From Osmia lignaria lignaria (taxonomy: Eukaryota; Arthropoda; Insecta; Hymenoptera; Megachilidae): 64,000 nucleotides of DNA. The stretch is taken from positions 5,263,501 to 5,327,500 of the forward strand of contig NC_135040.1 of the NCBI RefSeq assembly GCF_051020975.1. The letters are read 5' to 3'. Below, piece by piece: positions 1-13,800 of the stretch. A model generated the notes under the pieces. That model saw only the letters and a list, made by a program, of their open reading frames with translations, did not search any database and was not told where the DNA came from. Each line of letters opens with the position of its first letter. The first letter of the stretch is position 1. The translations under genes were made by a program, and so were the position numbers.

Positions 1-3000
1 AAATGGTTGAAAAATTCAATACAGGGGATTTTCATGTTATTAATGGCGTTTTACATACTGCACATTCTTTATTTAAAAAATATAGATATGAATTTAAAAG
101 TCAAAGTCTGTGGACCGAAATAAAATTTGTATTGGACAGATTTGCTAAACCTTTAACAGATTTGTTTGTTGTAAGAATTTGTTTATTCAATTTTTTACAC
201 AATATAGCATATTAACTGCTTCTTTCAATTGCTAAATTATATATTGTAGGCTACAATGAATTTAACACAAGTACATGCGAACAATGTAGAAGCATTAAAA
301 GTTATATATAGTTCTTTGGTAATTTTATCTAAAGTGTTCTATTCTCTTAACTTTCAAGTAAGTAAAATAACTAATAAAGTAATATAAGAAAGTATTATGT
401 TAAAAAAAAAATGAACAATATTTTTTATTCTAGGATTTACCAGAATTTTTTGAAGACAATATGGCGGTGTGGATGAGAAATTTTCATACCCTGTTGAATA
501 CAGATGTACCATCTCTACAATCTTCTGTATATTTACATATAAATCTGTTCTTATACTCGTTTTATGTAATAATATTTTTGCATTATAATGTTTGATGTAT
601 GTATAGGATGATGAGGAGCCAGAAGTAATCGAACAACTAAAATCACAAGTCTGTGACAATATTGGCCTTTATGCTCAGAAATACGACGAAGAATTTCAAC
701 CGTATTTACCTCAATTTGTAACTGCAGTTTGGAATCTACTTACGTCTACAGGGCAACAACCAAAATATGATACTGTACGTAAATATAAGAGAAAATTATA
801 CGTATTTAAATAAATTTGATTCTAATAAAACTATATTTTTGCAGTTAGTTTCGAACGCTTTACAATTTTTAGCAACAGTGGCAGATCGTGGTCAGTACAG
901 ATATTTGTTTGTGGATCCAGGTACTTTAAGTTGTATATGTGAAAAGGTTATAATTCCGAATATGAAATTTAGAGGTAATCACTGCAAATGATATATGTAT
1001 TTAACGCACGTACAGTTTCAATAAACATACGTTATTATCGGCTTATAATAAAAACGGTTTAATAATTAACAGAATCGGATAATGAATTATTTGAGGATAA
1101 TCCTGAAGAATACATTAGGCGAGATATTGAAGGCAGCGATGTAGATACAAGAAGACGCGCTGCCTGTGATTTAGTTAAAGTGCTTTCTAAATATTTTGAA
1201 GCAAAAATAATGGAAATTTTTGGTGCCTACATTCAGGTAAATAAATCAAATTATATAAACCATATGTATATGTCGTCATATTCCGTTTATCGGTTTTAGG
1301 TAATGTTACAAAATTATGCGGAAAAGCCTACTGAAAATTGGCGAAGCAAGGATGCTGCAATTTATCTAGTCACTAGTAGTGCAAGTAAAGCTCAGACGCA
1401 AAAACACGGCGTTACACAAAGTAGCGAACTTGTTCCATTACCTCAATTTGCAATGCAGCATATTGAACCAGAATTAGTAAAACCAAATGGTACGTAAATT
1501 TGTTAAAAAGTGGAATTAAATTTATAGAATCATAACTTTAAACGTTGCATTTCAGTGAACGAATTCCCTGTACTTAAAGCCGATGCAATTAAATTTATAA
1601 TGACCTTTAGATCAGTATTACCGAGAGAAATGATACTTGGAAGTTTACCGCAACTAATTAGGCACTTGAGTGCTACGAATATTGTTGTTCACACATACGC
1701 TGCTTGTGCAATTGAAAGAATACTTGCAATGAAAGGACCTGATAATTTGTATTTGTAAGAAAACAAATGGTTTATTTAAAAATGTTACAACCGTATTGTT
1801 GTGCACATTGCTTGAATTATAAAATTCTTTTGTAGAGTTAAAGGAACTGATTTATCTCCGCTAACAGCCGATCTCTTAAAAGGTCTGTTTGCATGTTTAA
1901 ACATGCCTGGTTCAGAAGAGAACGAATACGTCATGAAAGCTATTATGAGAAGTTTTGGTGTTTTACAAGAAATTGTTGTGCCATTTTTAGCTGATCTTTT
2001 ACCGAAACTTACAGAAAAACTTGCCATTGTATCTAAAAATCCGAGTCGTCCTAATTTCAATCATTTTCTCTTTGAAACATTTGCATTATCCATTAAGTAA
2101 GTATTAAACAAACAAAAAATAATGATATCAATAATAAAAGTTATACGTTTCTTATACGATTTTAGGATCGTATGTAAAACTCATAAGGTAGCGGTTTCAT
2201 CGTTTGAAGAAGCATTGTTTCCAATTTTCCAAGAAATTTTGCAACAAGATGTTCTAGGTATAGTATTGTATTAATTCTCGCACGCTGAATACAGGGTCAT
2301 TTTGACCCGGTATGTACTTTTTTTGTTGTGTATATGTATATTAAGGATATGTCGAAACTCGGGTTCAGTCGCAGAAATCTAAAATTTTGAAATTCTGGAG
2401 TTTTAAAAATCTGAAATTTTGAAAATATGATATTTTAAAAACCTGAAATTGTGAGATCTTAGAATTTTTAGATAGTGCGGGGACCAGTCCATTAGGGCGG
2501 TAGGGGGTAGCAGAATTCATGTCCTATTCTACCCGATTTTTTTTCAACCTGACCCGAAGTTTCTACATGCTTTGTTATACTTAAATATATTTTTAATTTT
2601 GTATATAATTATGATGACATAATTATGGGTAAAAGTGATCCTATATCCAACTATCACGTTTTTCGAAGGCTACAAGAATTTCATCAGTCTTTTAATGGAT
2701 GACGTTTTCAGAATTTCTACCATACGTTTTTCAAATTCTTGCCTTGCTTTTGGAATTACGAACTCAGGATATGCCAGAAGCATATTTGGCCTTATTCCCT
2801 TGTTTACTGTCATCTGTGCTCTTTGAACGTCATGCTAATATTCATCCATTGAATCGGTTATTAAGGGCTTTTATTAGCCATGGTGCACACCATATAGTAG
2901 CACAAGATAAAACAAATGGTTTGTTAGGTGTATTTCAGAAACTGATTGCTTCAAAAGCTAATGACCACGAAGGCTTTTTATTGTTACAAAGTATTATTGA

Positions 3001-4078
3001 ACATTTTGCACCGTAAGTTTTCACGTAAAAGCAAATCATCTTTTTTTTTATCTGTATTAACAATAATATAACATTTTCAGGAATGTTTTGGAACCATACG
3101 TGAAACAAATTTTTGTATTACTTTTTCAAAGACTCTCATCATCAAAAACAACAAAATTTGTAAAGGGTTTAATTGTATTTTTTGCATATTATATCATTAG
3201 GTATGGTGCGAGTAATTTGGTTACAATTATAGATCAAATACAATCTCAGTAAGTTACTTTTACATTCGAAATTAAAAGTAAAATTAATTCAGGTAATTAT
3301 AATGTTCATCTTATTTACAGAATGTTTGGTATGGTTATAGAACGTGTATTATTAGCAGACTTGCAAAAAGTATCGGGTGATATTGAACGAAAAGTAGCTG
3401 CAGTAGGAATCTCAAATTTACTGATCGACTGTCCCGCAATGCTAGAAAGGCCATACAATACATATTATCCACGTTTATTAGCAACATTAGTAGAATTCTT
3501 TGAATTGCCGCAGGATCAAACTACATTACCAGAGGATGACGCGTTTCCTGAAATTGAGGATGCACCTGGTTATCAAGTAGGATACAGTCAACTTCTTTGT
3601 GCAAAAAATCCTTCAAAAGATCCATTAGAAGGTATAGGTTTTATAATATTTGTTTACAGTGCATTTAAGTGTATAGTATCTATCTGAACTTCCCTCGGGA
3701 AGATAGCATTTTAGAGAAAGAAGGTCCCACTAGGTGCGTGTAAACATTCACTTGGAAAAGTTTTATTTAATATTTTTGAAATTTTGAATTCTGAAATTTT
3801 AGAATTCTGTTTAAAACATTCCTGGTAACTCTCGAGTATTATAACGAGTAGTGAAACCTCCTTTCCCTGTGTCGTCAATTGCCTTAGAGAAATCTACTAT
3901 GATATTTCATGTTACAATTTTTAATCATATAGCGGTTGGTGACGTACGTCTGCATTTAGCACAAGGATTAGCAAGATTATCACCAAGACAGTTACTCAAT
4001 ATTCTGGACCAAATTCCAGAGCCTAACGCAAATCATCTGAGGACCTATCTTCAAACAGTTGGCATTACTGTTGCATAA
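1..4078 (+). CDS. CSE1L: Exportin-2 (CSE1/CAS), 3' part of gene
   Basis: Nuclear export receptor of the importin-beta/karyopherin family that returns importin-alpha to the cytoplasm with RanGTP. Fourteen exons read in one frame with GT-AG junctions: 1-170, 250-357, 434-526, 607-774, 845-974, 1073-1236, 1300-1489, 1556-1754, 1836-2096, 2166-2257, 2712-3012, 3081-3248, 3321-3631, 3933-4078, giving about 832 residues and a TAA stop. The family is about 970 residues, so roughly 140 N-terminal residues lie left of the window. Family blocks seen include [100 protein letters not shown]-type and SKTTKFVKG. These are HEAT-repeat segments of the CSE1 domain. No frameshift or in-frame stop was seen, so the gene appears functional. 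Confidence 0.97.
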
Positions 4079-4873
4079 TACAAGCTAGATGTCCGAGATA
4101 GACTAAAGATTCATCTAATTACTCGGAAAATAAACAATATCGAACTAAGTGAACTGTAACAAAGAGGCACAAGAAGTTCTTTTTTAATATTTGTTACGAA
4201 ACGCTGCGAGACTGAACATTGTATCACTTGGTTATCATATGTAATTAAATAATTCAGCATTTATTTATCATTTTTATGTGATGCTGTTTGGAATCTGTGA
4301 CTCCGACATCATAGAAATATTAACAGTGTAGCACAACACTGATTGAAACAGTCAGTCGCTGTGTTATTTATATATAACATTCCTGAGGAATTATTTAAAT
4401 CAATTCACTCTTTGTACATTAAAAAAAAAAAAGTAAAACACGTCTCATTAGATTAGGTGATCTCTTGTTTAATAAACAGGTGAGTATCTAATCGAATGCT
4501 ATGCTGTTGTATAATGGCCTGTGGATGAACTAATTGTTAAATAATTTTCAAAGTGGGATGTACCATTTTTATGCCTACTGTATTTGTAATGATTGTTGAA
4601 CAAAAAATTTTAATCACATTTTGTATTTTGAACAAATTGTTTCCACGTTGTTCCTTCTCATTCGTAAATGCAATTGAAATTTCCCGCCTTTAAGTCTTCC
4701 ATAACCGGTGTAGGATATCTCTATTAGAATTGTGTAACTAAGATGAAAATATTACTTTTATATTAATAAAACAATTTTACATGTCAAGAATATCACAAAC
4801 ACATCATTTAATAAATTTTTCAATAAAATAATACGTTATCACCTATTACACTTTTTTAAATGAATAAAAATAA
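4079..4873 (+). other. Exportin-2 3' UTR and downstream spacer
   Basis: Non-coding. AATAAA polyadenylation candidates lie at about 4128 and 4470 on the plus strand, after the exportin-2 stop. No other gene is visible before the repeat cluster that begins near 4874. Confidence 0.6.
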
Positions 4874-5052
4874 GGTAATTATTGAGATTAGGTTACACCT
4901 CACCGATTTTGATAAAATTTAAATATGCTGTAAAACTCGACATTTTGAACAACTTTTTCCTATACATATAACCGCCGCTCGGCCTTAGTTTTCAGGATAT
5001 TTTCGAAAAACTGTTGCTACTACTACAATGAATTCTATGTATACCTATGCAT
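4874..5052 (+). repeat. R1 dispersed repeat copy
   Basis: About 180 bp that recurs almost unchanged at 39012-39188, and partly at 60285-60430, in the arms of the foldback at 56433-57020, and in the disrupted copy at 16.27-18.33 kb. Shared landmarks are GGTAATTATTGAGATTAGG, a run of thymines with CTATACATATAACCGCCG, and TTTTCGAGATATTTTCG. It is non-coding. Where a complete copy exists the block is one arm of an inverted repeat, so this is probably one arm of a foldback-type element. Confidence 0.8.
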
Positions 5053-5279
5053 CTACGGCGGCGTATGCGTCAGCAACGGACCGCCGCTTATCTATTGTTT
5101 TCACAAATACATTGCGGCGGCCGAAAAGTCATAGATATAACGGGTAAAAGTTTTAAAACAAATGATGGTTTCGAAACCATACTTAGTTGGTAGAACAAAT
5201 TTTTCGGGGTGAACATCAGGCATTGGATTCTTAAAGGCGTGGACGGGGCCTCACACCTGCCCCATAAAATAGGATGAAG

Positions 5280-6136
5280 TTCCGAATACGACCGGTCGCC
5301 GATCAAGATGAAATTTTGAGGGGAGGGGGAGGGGGGAGGGGACCCCAAATATAAAGTGTTATCTTCTGCTTCCTATTAGTTTCCGAGATATTAATTAAAA
5401 ACTTTCGTACAATACATAGAATTTTTCCTATACAGACGCAACTAACACTACCGTCTTCGCTGTAGCAACCGTCATCGTCAAGTGTCGAACAGCCGTTCAC
5501 ACCATAGCGATATCGGCTTCCGTTTCTATAGGGTGACCCATGTAAAATCCATTTTTTTTTGTTTTCTTAACTTTTTCCTTTCTTTGTCGTAAGTTACCGT
5601 AAGTTACCATTTATATGTAGGTTAGGTTAGAATAGGTCAGGTTAAATAAATTCACTGCCGGCAACGCTGCAACAGTCGTCGTATCTTCAAAGTTTTAAAT
5701 AGGACATCCTATAGATAGTCAGGTTGGAATAACGATGACAGCTACTACAGCGAAGACGGTTGTGTTAGTTACGTCTGTATAGGAAAAATTCTACAGGGTG
5801 ATTCTCTCGCTATTTTACTCAAAGGAAGTGCCGCCACACCAGTATGAATGGATCCAAGTCCTTTCCTGTCATCGAAATCTTTTCAGCTACAGTTTGCACC
5901 TCCGTCGAGAAAATGGCTTGGGACCATTCATACTACATTGTGGCAGCACTTCCTTTGAGTAAAGTAGCGGAAGAATCACCCTGTATCTATTGTACAGAAA
6001 GTTTTTAATTAATATCTCGAAAACTAATAGGAAGCTGAAGATACCACTTTATATTTGGAGTTGTCATCCTGCTCCCAACCAACCCTCGAAATTTCATGTC
6101 GATCTGCGAACGGGGACATTCGGAACTTTATCCTTT
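5280..6136. repeat. R2 foldback element interrupted by a MITE
   Basis: The left arm (5280 to about 5490) and right arm (about 5730 to 6136) are inverted copies, sharing for example CAACTAACAC and CTTCGCTGTAG against their complements. The right arm is split by a 190-bp MITE at 5794-5983. A solitary, uninterrupted copy of the same block lies at 29903-30064. The centre, near 5619-5640, contains GGTTAGGTTAG, a short interstitial TTAGG-like run. A G-rich, A-poor tract lies at about 5317-5341. No coding capacity was seen. Confidence 0.75.
5794..5983. mobile_element. MITE-A copy 1 (mariner-type ends, TA duplication)
   Basis: 190-bp palindromic non-autonomous element. It begins CAGGGTGATTCTCTCG and ends with the matching inverted CACCCTG, flanked by TA on both sides (5792-5793 and 5984-5985). 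Most of its length is self-complementary, including ACTCAAAGGAAGTGCCGCCAC against its inverse. A second copy lies at 47993-48190. The uninterrupted R2 copy at 29.9 kb shows the empty site, with a single TA at the corresponding place. Confidence 0.9.
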
Positions 6137-6523
6137 ATCAAGATCGCAGCTGTTTATAGATATCATGAAATTGAAGTATTAATTAAATATTATCCACAAA
6201 TCGATGAATACAATATTTATTACCTTTAAAATATTCGATTTACAGGCATTTTTAAGAAAGTGGTTAAAGCAGGTAATTTACCATTACATGTATTTAAAGT
6301 ATACAACATGATACAATTATGTAACATTTTATGACAATTATGTACAATTTTGCATTCGTTGCGTCGAAAAATTATTCATAATAAATGCAGCATCCTTTCT
6401 CCTTTCCGTTGATCGAGTTACCCAAAGTAAATTGCTTTGCTGAAACAAAAAAAAAAGTATTGATTTTCAATAAATGCATAACAGGTTCTCTGTTAATATT
6501 GACTAAATTATATAATAAATATA

Positions 6524-7470
6524 CAGGGCGATAACTTTGAAACGTAACAGGTGGAATATCTCATAAACAACACATTGTAGAAAAAAATGTTTCGTACAAA
6601 AGTTGTAGGGTGTCGAGAGGTACACAACAAAATAATATTCATGTGACCTTGAGCACCGGTTTCAGGGTCAAGGTGAGGCGCGAATGAACTTTTTAAAATA
6701 AGATACGCATTTATTATAATATCTCATTCTGCTAATTAATTTGAACAAGTTTTATTGAAAATATTTTTTTATTTATCTAATATTTTTTGAGATATTAAAA
6801 AAAAACTTGGGAACTTGGAAACATGATTTTCTACGTAAAAATTCCGTGTTTTTTGAGATTCTACTAATAAAGTATTTTTTCTTCTCTGAGTCTTTTCAGT
6901 TTTTGATTTTCAATTGTATTGTAGTCAATTAGGGAAACACATAACATGTGTTTGAAATGTCTAAATTGTATCGCCAACGCCAATCCACGAAATTTTATAC
7001 TCAAGAAAGAAGGTGGTTACACTAGCGCGACTTATGTAATCATTATAATGATTGTTACACCATGTGATCCGATAAGTGTCGAAGTGATAAAAAATACTAC
7101 TCAATCCATGATAATTAGATTGTAGCATTGCATTGATACCAATGGCAATCACTTTAAACACCTTCTGTAAATGTAAGTTTATTTTGCCTTTTTTGTCATA
7201 AATGACCTTTGTTGACCTTTGAAGACCTTAATTTTGCACCTCATTAAATTCGTCTCAATAGCCGCTATCAGAAAACAAGTACCAAAACATAGCATTTAAA
7301 AAAAAAACAAAGGTGACCTTCGTATCTCTAAAGCGACTCCACCTAGCAACAAAAGATTAACGCCCTACTACGGCCTCTGTCGTTACATGCAACTTTCGTT
7401 TTGAAAATTTTCTTGCTACTATCATACTTTCAAAGTTGTTCTAGGTGGCAATTGTTAGTGCCTCACCCTA
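6524..7470. mobile_element. Decayed mariner-like element
   Basis: It starts CAGGGCGATAACTTTGAAA after a TA and ends near GTGCCTCACCCTA before a TA. AACTTTGAAA and its complement recur about 10-40 bp inside the two ends. The interior is AT-rich, has no transposase ORF, and contains tandem-looking TGACCTTTG runs near 7200. The family assignment rests only on the ends and the TA target, and the boundaries are approximate. Confidence 0.4.
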
Positions 7471-7842
7471 TATACAAACAGAAGCACATCATAAACACTT
7501 AAGTGTTTACTGATACATTAAATCAGTTATCAGGATATTGTCTTCATCAGGACTTCACATAAGTTCGTGGACAATTATTGAAGTCTTAGATATTGAGTCA
7601 ACAGATAAGAAAACTCGACTGTATTACTTTTTAGCATTTACAAAATAACAATATTTTTGTATCATACAACACCTAACAGAATAGGTTTTCGTATTATAGG
7701 AAGGTTATCTATATTTATATAATTACAAAAAATTCTTTAATTTATGTCCTTTTCCTTTCATATGTAACCTAATATGAAGTTAGTCTATTACAAATCTTTA
7801 CGTTAAAGTAATAATAAACCATGAAAAAAGTAGGATATATAC
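7471..7842. other. Gene-free spacer below the last recognised transporter exon
   Basis: AT-rich, with no convincing exon. If the donor-like GTATAT after 7843 is used, the last few codons of the transporter should lie here or further left, but I could not identify them. If it is read through instead, a stop occurs near 7798. Confidence 0.4.
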
Positions 7843-10800
7843 CTGAAAATAATCTTCAATTTCTTCAAGTGTACGATTGTTTGTTTCCGGAAGTGCAACG
7901 TAGATGAATGCTCCTTCCAGAATTGCGGAGATTCCAAAGATAATAAAAATGCCAGCAATGCCCACTGTTTCGCACACCTTTTCCAATAAGAAATAAGAAA
8001 TTATGACATGTATGTAATTTTATTCGGATGATTGAACTTGATAGTTTGCAATAAACGCAGTCAGTAAATGCAGTTGTACGATTTCTCCCTTGATAATTCA
8101 GCTGTCGCTAATAGAATTGTTTTTCGAGGGAATTATCCGGGCGTTTCAAGGCCTCTCGCATACAGGTTCTACCATTTATCTCGGAACCCGTGTGCGCGTG
8201 AACTTATGAATGTGGCAACAGCGTAACGTTTGGCATGATCGGCGATACTCTGGTCCGAGATTCGATTCAGGATACGGATATGTTTGTCTCTGCCGATCAC
8301 GCCCGAGTTTTGCCAACCCGACCCGAGCCGAGCCGATTCGATTCGAAATTTCATTGCTTGTCGTGCATACTCGTATCCCGAATCGAATTTCGGACCAGAG
8401 TTCGGTTGATTACCAACTTAACTCTAGGGATTTTTACATCTCTCTATATATGTATGTATGTATGCACAGCCGACTCTAGTACTAGCCATGCTGAACAACG
8501 TGGCAACACCGCTCACGTGACAATCGGGAGTCCTATTTTCAAAAACAGAGTCCTGTGCTCGGAATTGTAATTAACGTCCTTTTTAATTAAAAGCTGTAGT
8601 AATATACACTATTTTGTGTTAATTATGTATAAACAATACATAAACGTTGCAACTATGGCAAATAGAAGTGATGTGGTAGTATAAAATTATTATAAATGTG
8701 ATATATATTTTGTGTACTCTTACAGTAGTTTGGTGTTGTGAAGCATGATATTTGAAATATTTACAGTGGTTTCAAGAAAATTTAGGTATGAAGCAAAATG
8801 AAACCATCTTTGGATCAAATTGAAACATTTAAGAATTGATAAACGTGTATATAAGTTAATAAAAACCTTGAAACAAGCGAAATGATTGGATCGAAACCAA
8901 AGAGGTTATGTGAAGTCCAGAGAGTGTCGGGAGTCTGACGACGTTGATTGGCTGAAAGTCTGGGAGTCCGGGAGGCAGATAGAGTAGGGTAGGTGTTGAT
9001 ATATTCAGACCGGACTCTCGCGGTGTTGCCATTTTTACTTCAGCACGGCTAGTAGAGTCGGCTGTGGGTAGACCCTGTACAGTAAAAGCTGGATATATGC
9101 AACAAAAGTTTGGCTGGATATATGCAACATCGCTATCCCCTCCACTTGGGGGGATCCCCCTAAGCCGAACCGAGCCGCTCGGCGAGGAAACCGTGTAATA
9201 TGATCCGACCGTAATATCGGTGTGACTAATACTAATTGAACGATAAAACTTTTTTATTTTTAACTTTTTCTTAATGAAACATTTACTAACGCATTTGTGA
9301 GATTTTTCTGATTAAAATGGTACCAAACACGATATGATTTGAATTATATTTATTTATTAAAATAATAATAAAACTGTACATATGTATAAGGCAGACCGTA
9401 CACCAAAGATACATCAAACACGCAACATGCAACATGCAACACGTCGCATGTTGTGTACGAATGTACATAGAATATGTATCGCGGCACGGTACAAACGATT
9501 TGTACGAACGTAGAATAGGTATCGCGGCACGGTAGAAACGATTTGTACGGACGCAGAATCGACACCAAGACTGGATATATGCAACGTTTAAATGCCCAGA
9601 ATCGACACCTCGGCTGGATATATGCAACGTTTGAAACCCGAGCCGACACTGCAACCGGTTTTCATTTCCAATCCTCCTTTGCTTTTCGCCAACTTTTAAC
9701 ATCAATTTTAGCAAGTAATTATAATTCAAACTATATCGTGTTTGGTATCATTTTAATCCAAAAAATTTCACCAATGCGTTAGTAAAAGTTTCAGTAAAAA
9801 AAAGTCAAAAATAAAAAAGTTTTATAGTTGAATTAGTATTAGTCACACCGATACGTTTCGGCTCTTTCCTTTGATCATCAGACCTCTCTCTTTCCGCCAC
9901 TGTCTGTCCTTTTCTACGTTCACGCTTGGCTGCTCGTCGCCTGTAACCCGAGATTAGACACCTCGACTGGATGTATGCAACGTCTGGGTCCCAATGTTTG
10001 TTGCATATATCCAGCTTTTACTGTATATGATTGGCTAAAATGTGTTGATTGTGAGCGCTGGTTACTGATTGCGCCGGTGATTGCTATTGTCGCCAAAAAA
10101 GTAATAGTACAACTAGAAAATAAAGCGTAGCTTGTATTAATTTTTTCATAGTGGTTCATCTATCTCATCTGCTCAAAGCAAAACTCCGTGCATTTTTTGC
10201 AATTAATTATAATCAAAATTTAGCCTAAAAAAGTGACCCTTTCCTCCAAAAATTACCCACTAGCTTTTTACAACTTATAAGGTGAAATCAATTATTTAAT
10301 GATGTATAGTTGCATACGTACCATAGGGAAAACTTTCGTGACTATAAAAATAAACAAATTGAAAAAGAAAAAGTTACAGCCACCACCGATTCCTCGAGCT
10401 CTTTGTGGAAGTAGTTCTGCAACCATTAATGCCGGAAGTGTCATCAGGCCCAAAGTATTTACACCCACGTATAACAGTAAGCAAATGCCGATAACATAAA
10501 TCTGAAACATGTTGAAGCAATATAAGTCAAGCTATTAGTTACTACATCATTATTTTAATTTACATTTGTGTCGTCTTTATGAGATGGGAGTTTTAAGTGT
10601 TGTTAGTTGGTCACAATTTGAAAACAATAATAAGTTTACAATTCTCACTGCTGTTCAAAATCAGCTTGAAGCAAAATATTTAACAAATAGTAAAATTTGG
10701 AGAAGTAGTTTTTAATTTTCCAATTTTTCACACATTTCGTGTTTTTACAATCGTAGTTGCATCGTTACCTTGAACAGGATACATTCTATGGATTTTCTTG

Positions 10801-13800
10801 AATAAAATAATATTAACTGTTATTATAGTATAACCATAAATATTTTAAGAAGGAAACGATTTGCAGATTCAGAATATCATGTATATTCACACGGCTAATA
10901 ACGCTGCCTAGTAGCATTTATAGTTGGCTAACTGTTTCTAACAGCTGGGAATCAGTCGGGATATAGTTAGTGGAATGCCCAACTGAGGGCCTACGTTAAA
11001 AAAATTATGACAGTTTTCCTACAAATATCCAATTCTGAGCCAAAAATTACTATAATTGGTTAATTAACAAGAAATTTACAACAATACTACTACGTTGAAG
11101 TAATCAAAGCATGCCAATGTTTAAACGTTGTCCTTAGGCGTGGTTTACTATTAGTATGCCATATGTAATCGACAAGAATCAACGACCCGTCAACTGTAGG
11201 ACCTTGATCGATACAGGTGCAACGAACAATTTCATAACGGAAGACCTCGTGAAAAGGCTCGACATCCCGAGGAAACAATGTCATGTTCCTGTGGGGGCTC
11301 TCAATACATTGTCTACGGTCGCGAAACATACAGTCACGGCTACCATTCATTCTAAAACCAATGAATATCAGCGCACATTAACGTTCTTAACGATACCAAA
11401 GATCGCGTCATTGATTCCGGATCAACAGATTGACCGCTCAAATATCCAAATTCAGTGAGGCCACCATTTCATTGGTGGAAATATTTATCAATCAGGGGAT
11501 GAAACCGACTCCCACGATTTGGAAAAGTCAAGAAGTTCTTGAAGGAGTCGGTCTCGTCAGTCTGTATTAGAATTCACGAGGAGAACGTCTTATTCCTCAA
11601 GGGAAACATTATCTTCCCGCGCAAATTCAGAGTTTCGAAATATTATATCAATTCATCTGTTTAACCTTTCAAAATAATAGTCTGTTTTTTCGATATAATT
11701 AAATCATCAGTTTTCTTGTCTACATTTATTGAACTTTCAATCAAAACACACCCTCAATCATTCCTATCACCTTAAAGGGTCGTAGGGACGTGCGTGATTC
11801 AAGTTATCGGTGTGACATCGAACAGAGACTTACGACCTCTGTTGACCCGGCTCTCAACGCATCCTATGGTCGTAGCTTGTCGCGTACTGCACATAAAAAC
11901 AAACATCTATAAATGAAATTATAATTAAAAAGTTGTCGTTGGTCAAGAGTGGTTAATAATATAGTTCTCGAGGTATAAATAGGGTCATCTAGTCGTATAC
12001 GAGGTCTGCTGGTATTTCTTGAGACCAGCGGTACAGACAAACGACCATAATAGCGGAGTGCACGACACGCCTACCTGAAACGGGGGTACACCGCATCCTT
12101 TTCCAGCTCATCGTGACGCCAAATTTCAATTCTCCATCCTTCTGAAGGGCTCATTTTGAAAGGGAAACTTCAGAAAATATGACCATATTTTTTTCAAAAT
12201 TTAAATCACTTTTACCCCTTATCGAAAAAAACACAAAAAAAGAATTTGTTTACATTTTTCGAGATTATAAAGTTAATTATCGAGGTTGAAAAAATTATTT
12301 TATAATAGCTCAATCTATTCTGAATAAAACAAAAGAAAATCTAGCTCAATCGGATAAACAGTTCCTGAGATAAAAATTCGTAAGCCCGTTTTCGTCAAAA
12401 TGGGCAAAAATTGCAAACTTCGAAAGTCTGTAATTTCTAAACAAATTCGAAACCGGCAAAATGATGACTTAAAGCCCCCCTAATTTCATATGGACTACAA
12501 CATATTTCATTTAGAACAAAATCGCCGATGATGACATCAAAAAGTGATCGATTTGGCATGGAACGTTTCTCACTATGAACTAAAATACAGAAGTCAGTAT
12601 GGTTGCTTCTTAATTTAAATGATTGTGGTCAAACGTAGCTATTTAGTTGCCGAAATCTTTCGGTGTTCCATTTCACGTATTGTCTGGTATTACATGCACC
12701 TATCCTATGTTACACAATAACTTTTTTAAAAATATTTTCACTTACATCAGCAGAAGATGACTCTTTTTTGAATAACATGTAACCCGCAAGATTTAACGAG
12801 GCGAAGGCAGTGCCGAAAGCCGAAAACATTCCCAAACTTCTTCTGCCTACTTTCAGTAATAAGACGCTCGAAATTGAACTGAATAAAAGTCTGACAATCC
12901 CTGTAATTACGGCTGCCAAATAGTTATTTATTCTATTGCCACCTGCGAATGAACAAATGACAAAATAATATACTTATTGTTAGCACAGTTGCAACATTTA
13001 ATGACATATGTTATATTCTGTTAGGTAATATGTATAATAGAAAAATATAACATAAAGAAGGAAAATTTTAGCTAAATTTTAGGTAGCTCAGGCTCCTAAA
13101 ATATTGATAAAGTGTCATTTTTTAAGTTCCAAGAAAGTGTAAATCCACCATCATTTATCGGCAAAACGATGAGAAAGGGTATAGCCGGATAAGATGGTCT
13201 AAAGTGCCCCCAAACTAAATTCGACTTGCTATGAACCATTCGATAGATGATCAAAAAAAACCAGTCTGTGCCAAGTTTTAACCCTGTATCTCATCTGGGA
13301 GGGTAGTTATGGGTAAAAATGTAATTGCGAGATTTTTGGCCAATTTCTCTTATTTAATGACATTCGAAAATTCTGAAAAAAATCAGAGACATTTCTATTT
13401 GTGAGGCACATATTATAGAATTTTTTCAGATTTTTAGATTGAAAACTGAAGCCGTGAAAAATCAAAAACGTCGAAAAATGCCGAAAAATGGCGATTTTGT
13501 ATTGAAGGAGATGAGGTCCTACGATCATATTTTGTTTATAAGTGTATATTATTGATACTATCATCCTCAATTTTTTTCAGAGTTTTTGGAGAGGTGCGCC
13601 ATAGTTAGAAAAATTAAAAACCGATTTTTTCGCTGTTTTTTGCGTGTTAGAGTTACTTATTCGACGAATTTTCGTCTGTTATTTATCAAATACATGGTAT
13701 ATACACTGTTCAATATTTTTACATGCAGTGGAATAGAATAGGAATTAAACTAAATAAACCTAATTGATAAAAGTACGTTACGTCCGTTATATTTCAAAAG

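Noticed and set aside
354..659. Minus-strand ORF of 101 codons and other short ORFs within 1-4080
   Set aside because: Shadows of exportin-2 exons and introns.
9420..9560. Possible CRISPR-like direct repeats inside Tigger-like copies
   Set aside because: The genome is eukaryotic, the units are contiguous without unique spacers, and they are shared by all copies of a transposon family.
9286..9729. 147-codon minus-strand ORF and similar ORFs at 17438-17791, 20593-20952, 26034-26402, 41043-41444
   Set aside because: They lie entirely within Tigger-like copies and translate the tandem repeats in several overlapping frames on both strands. The reading frames are open because the unit lengths lack stops, not because of coding.
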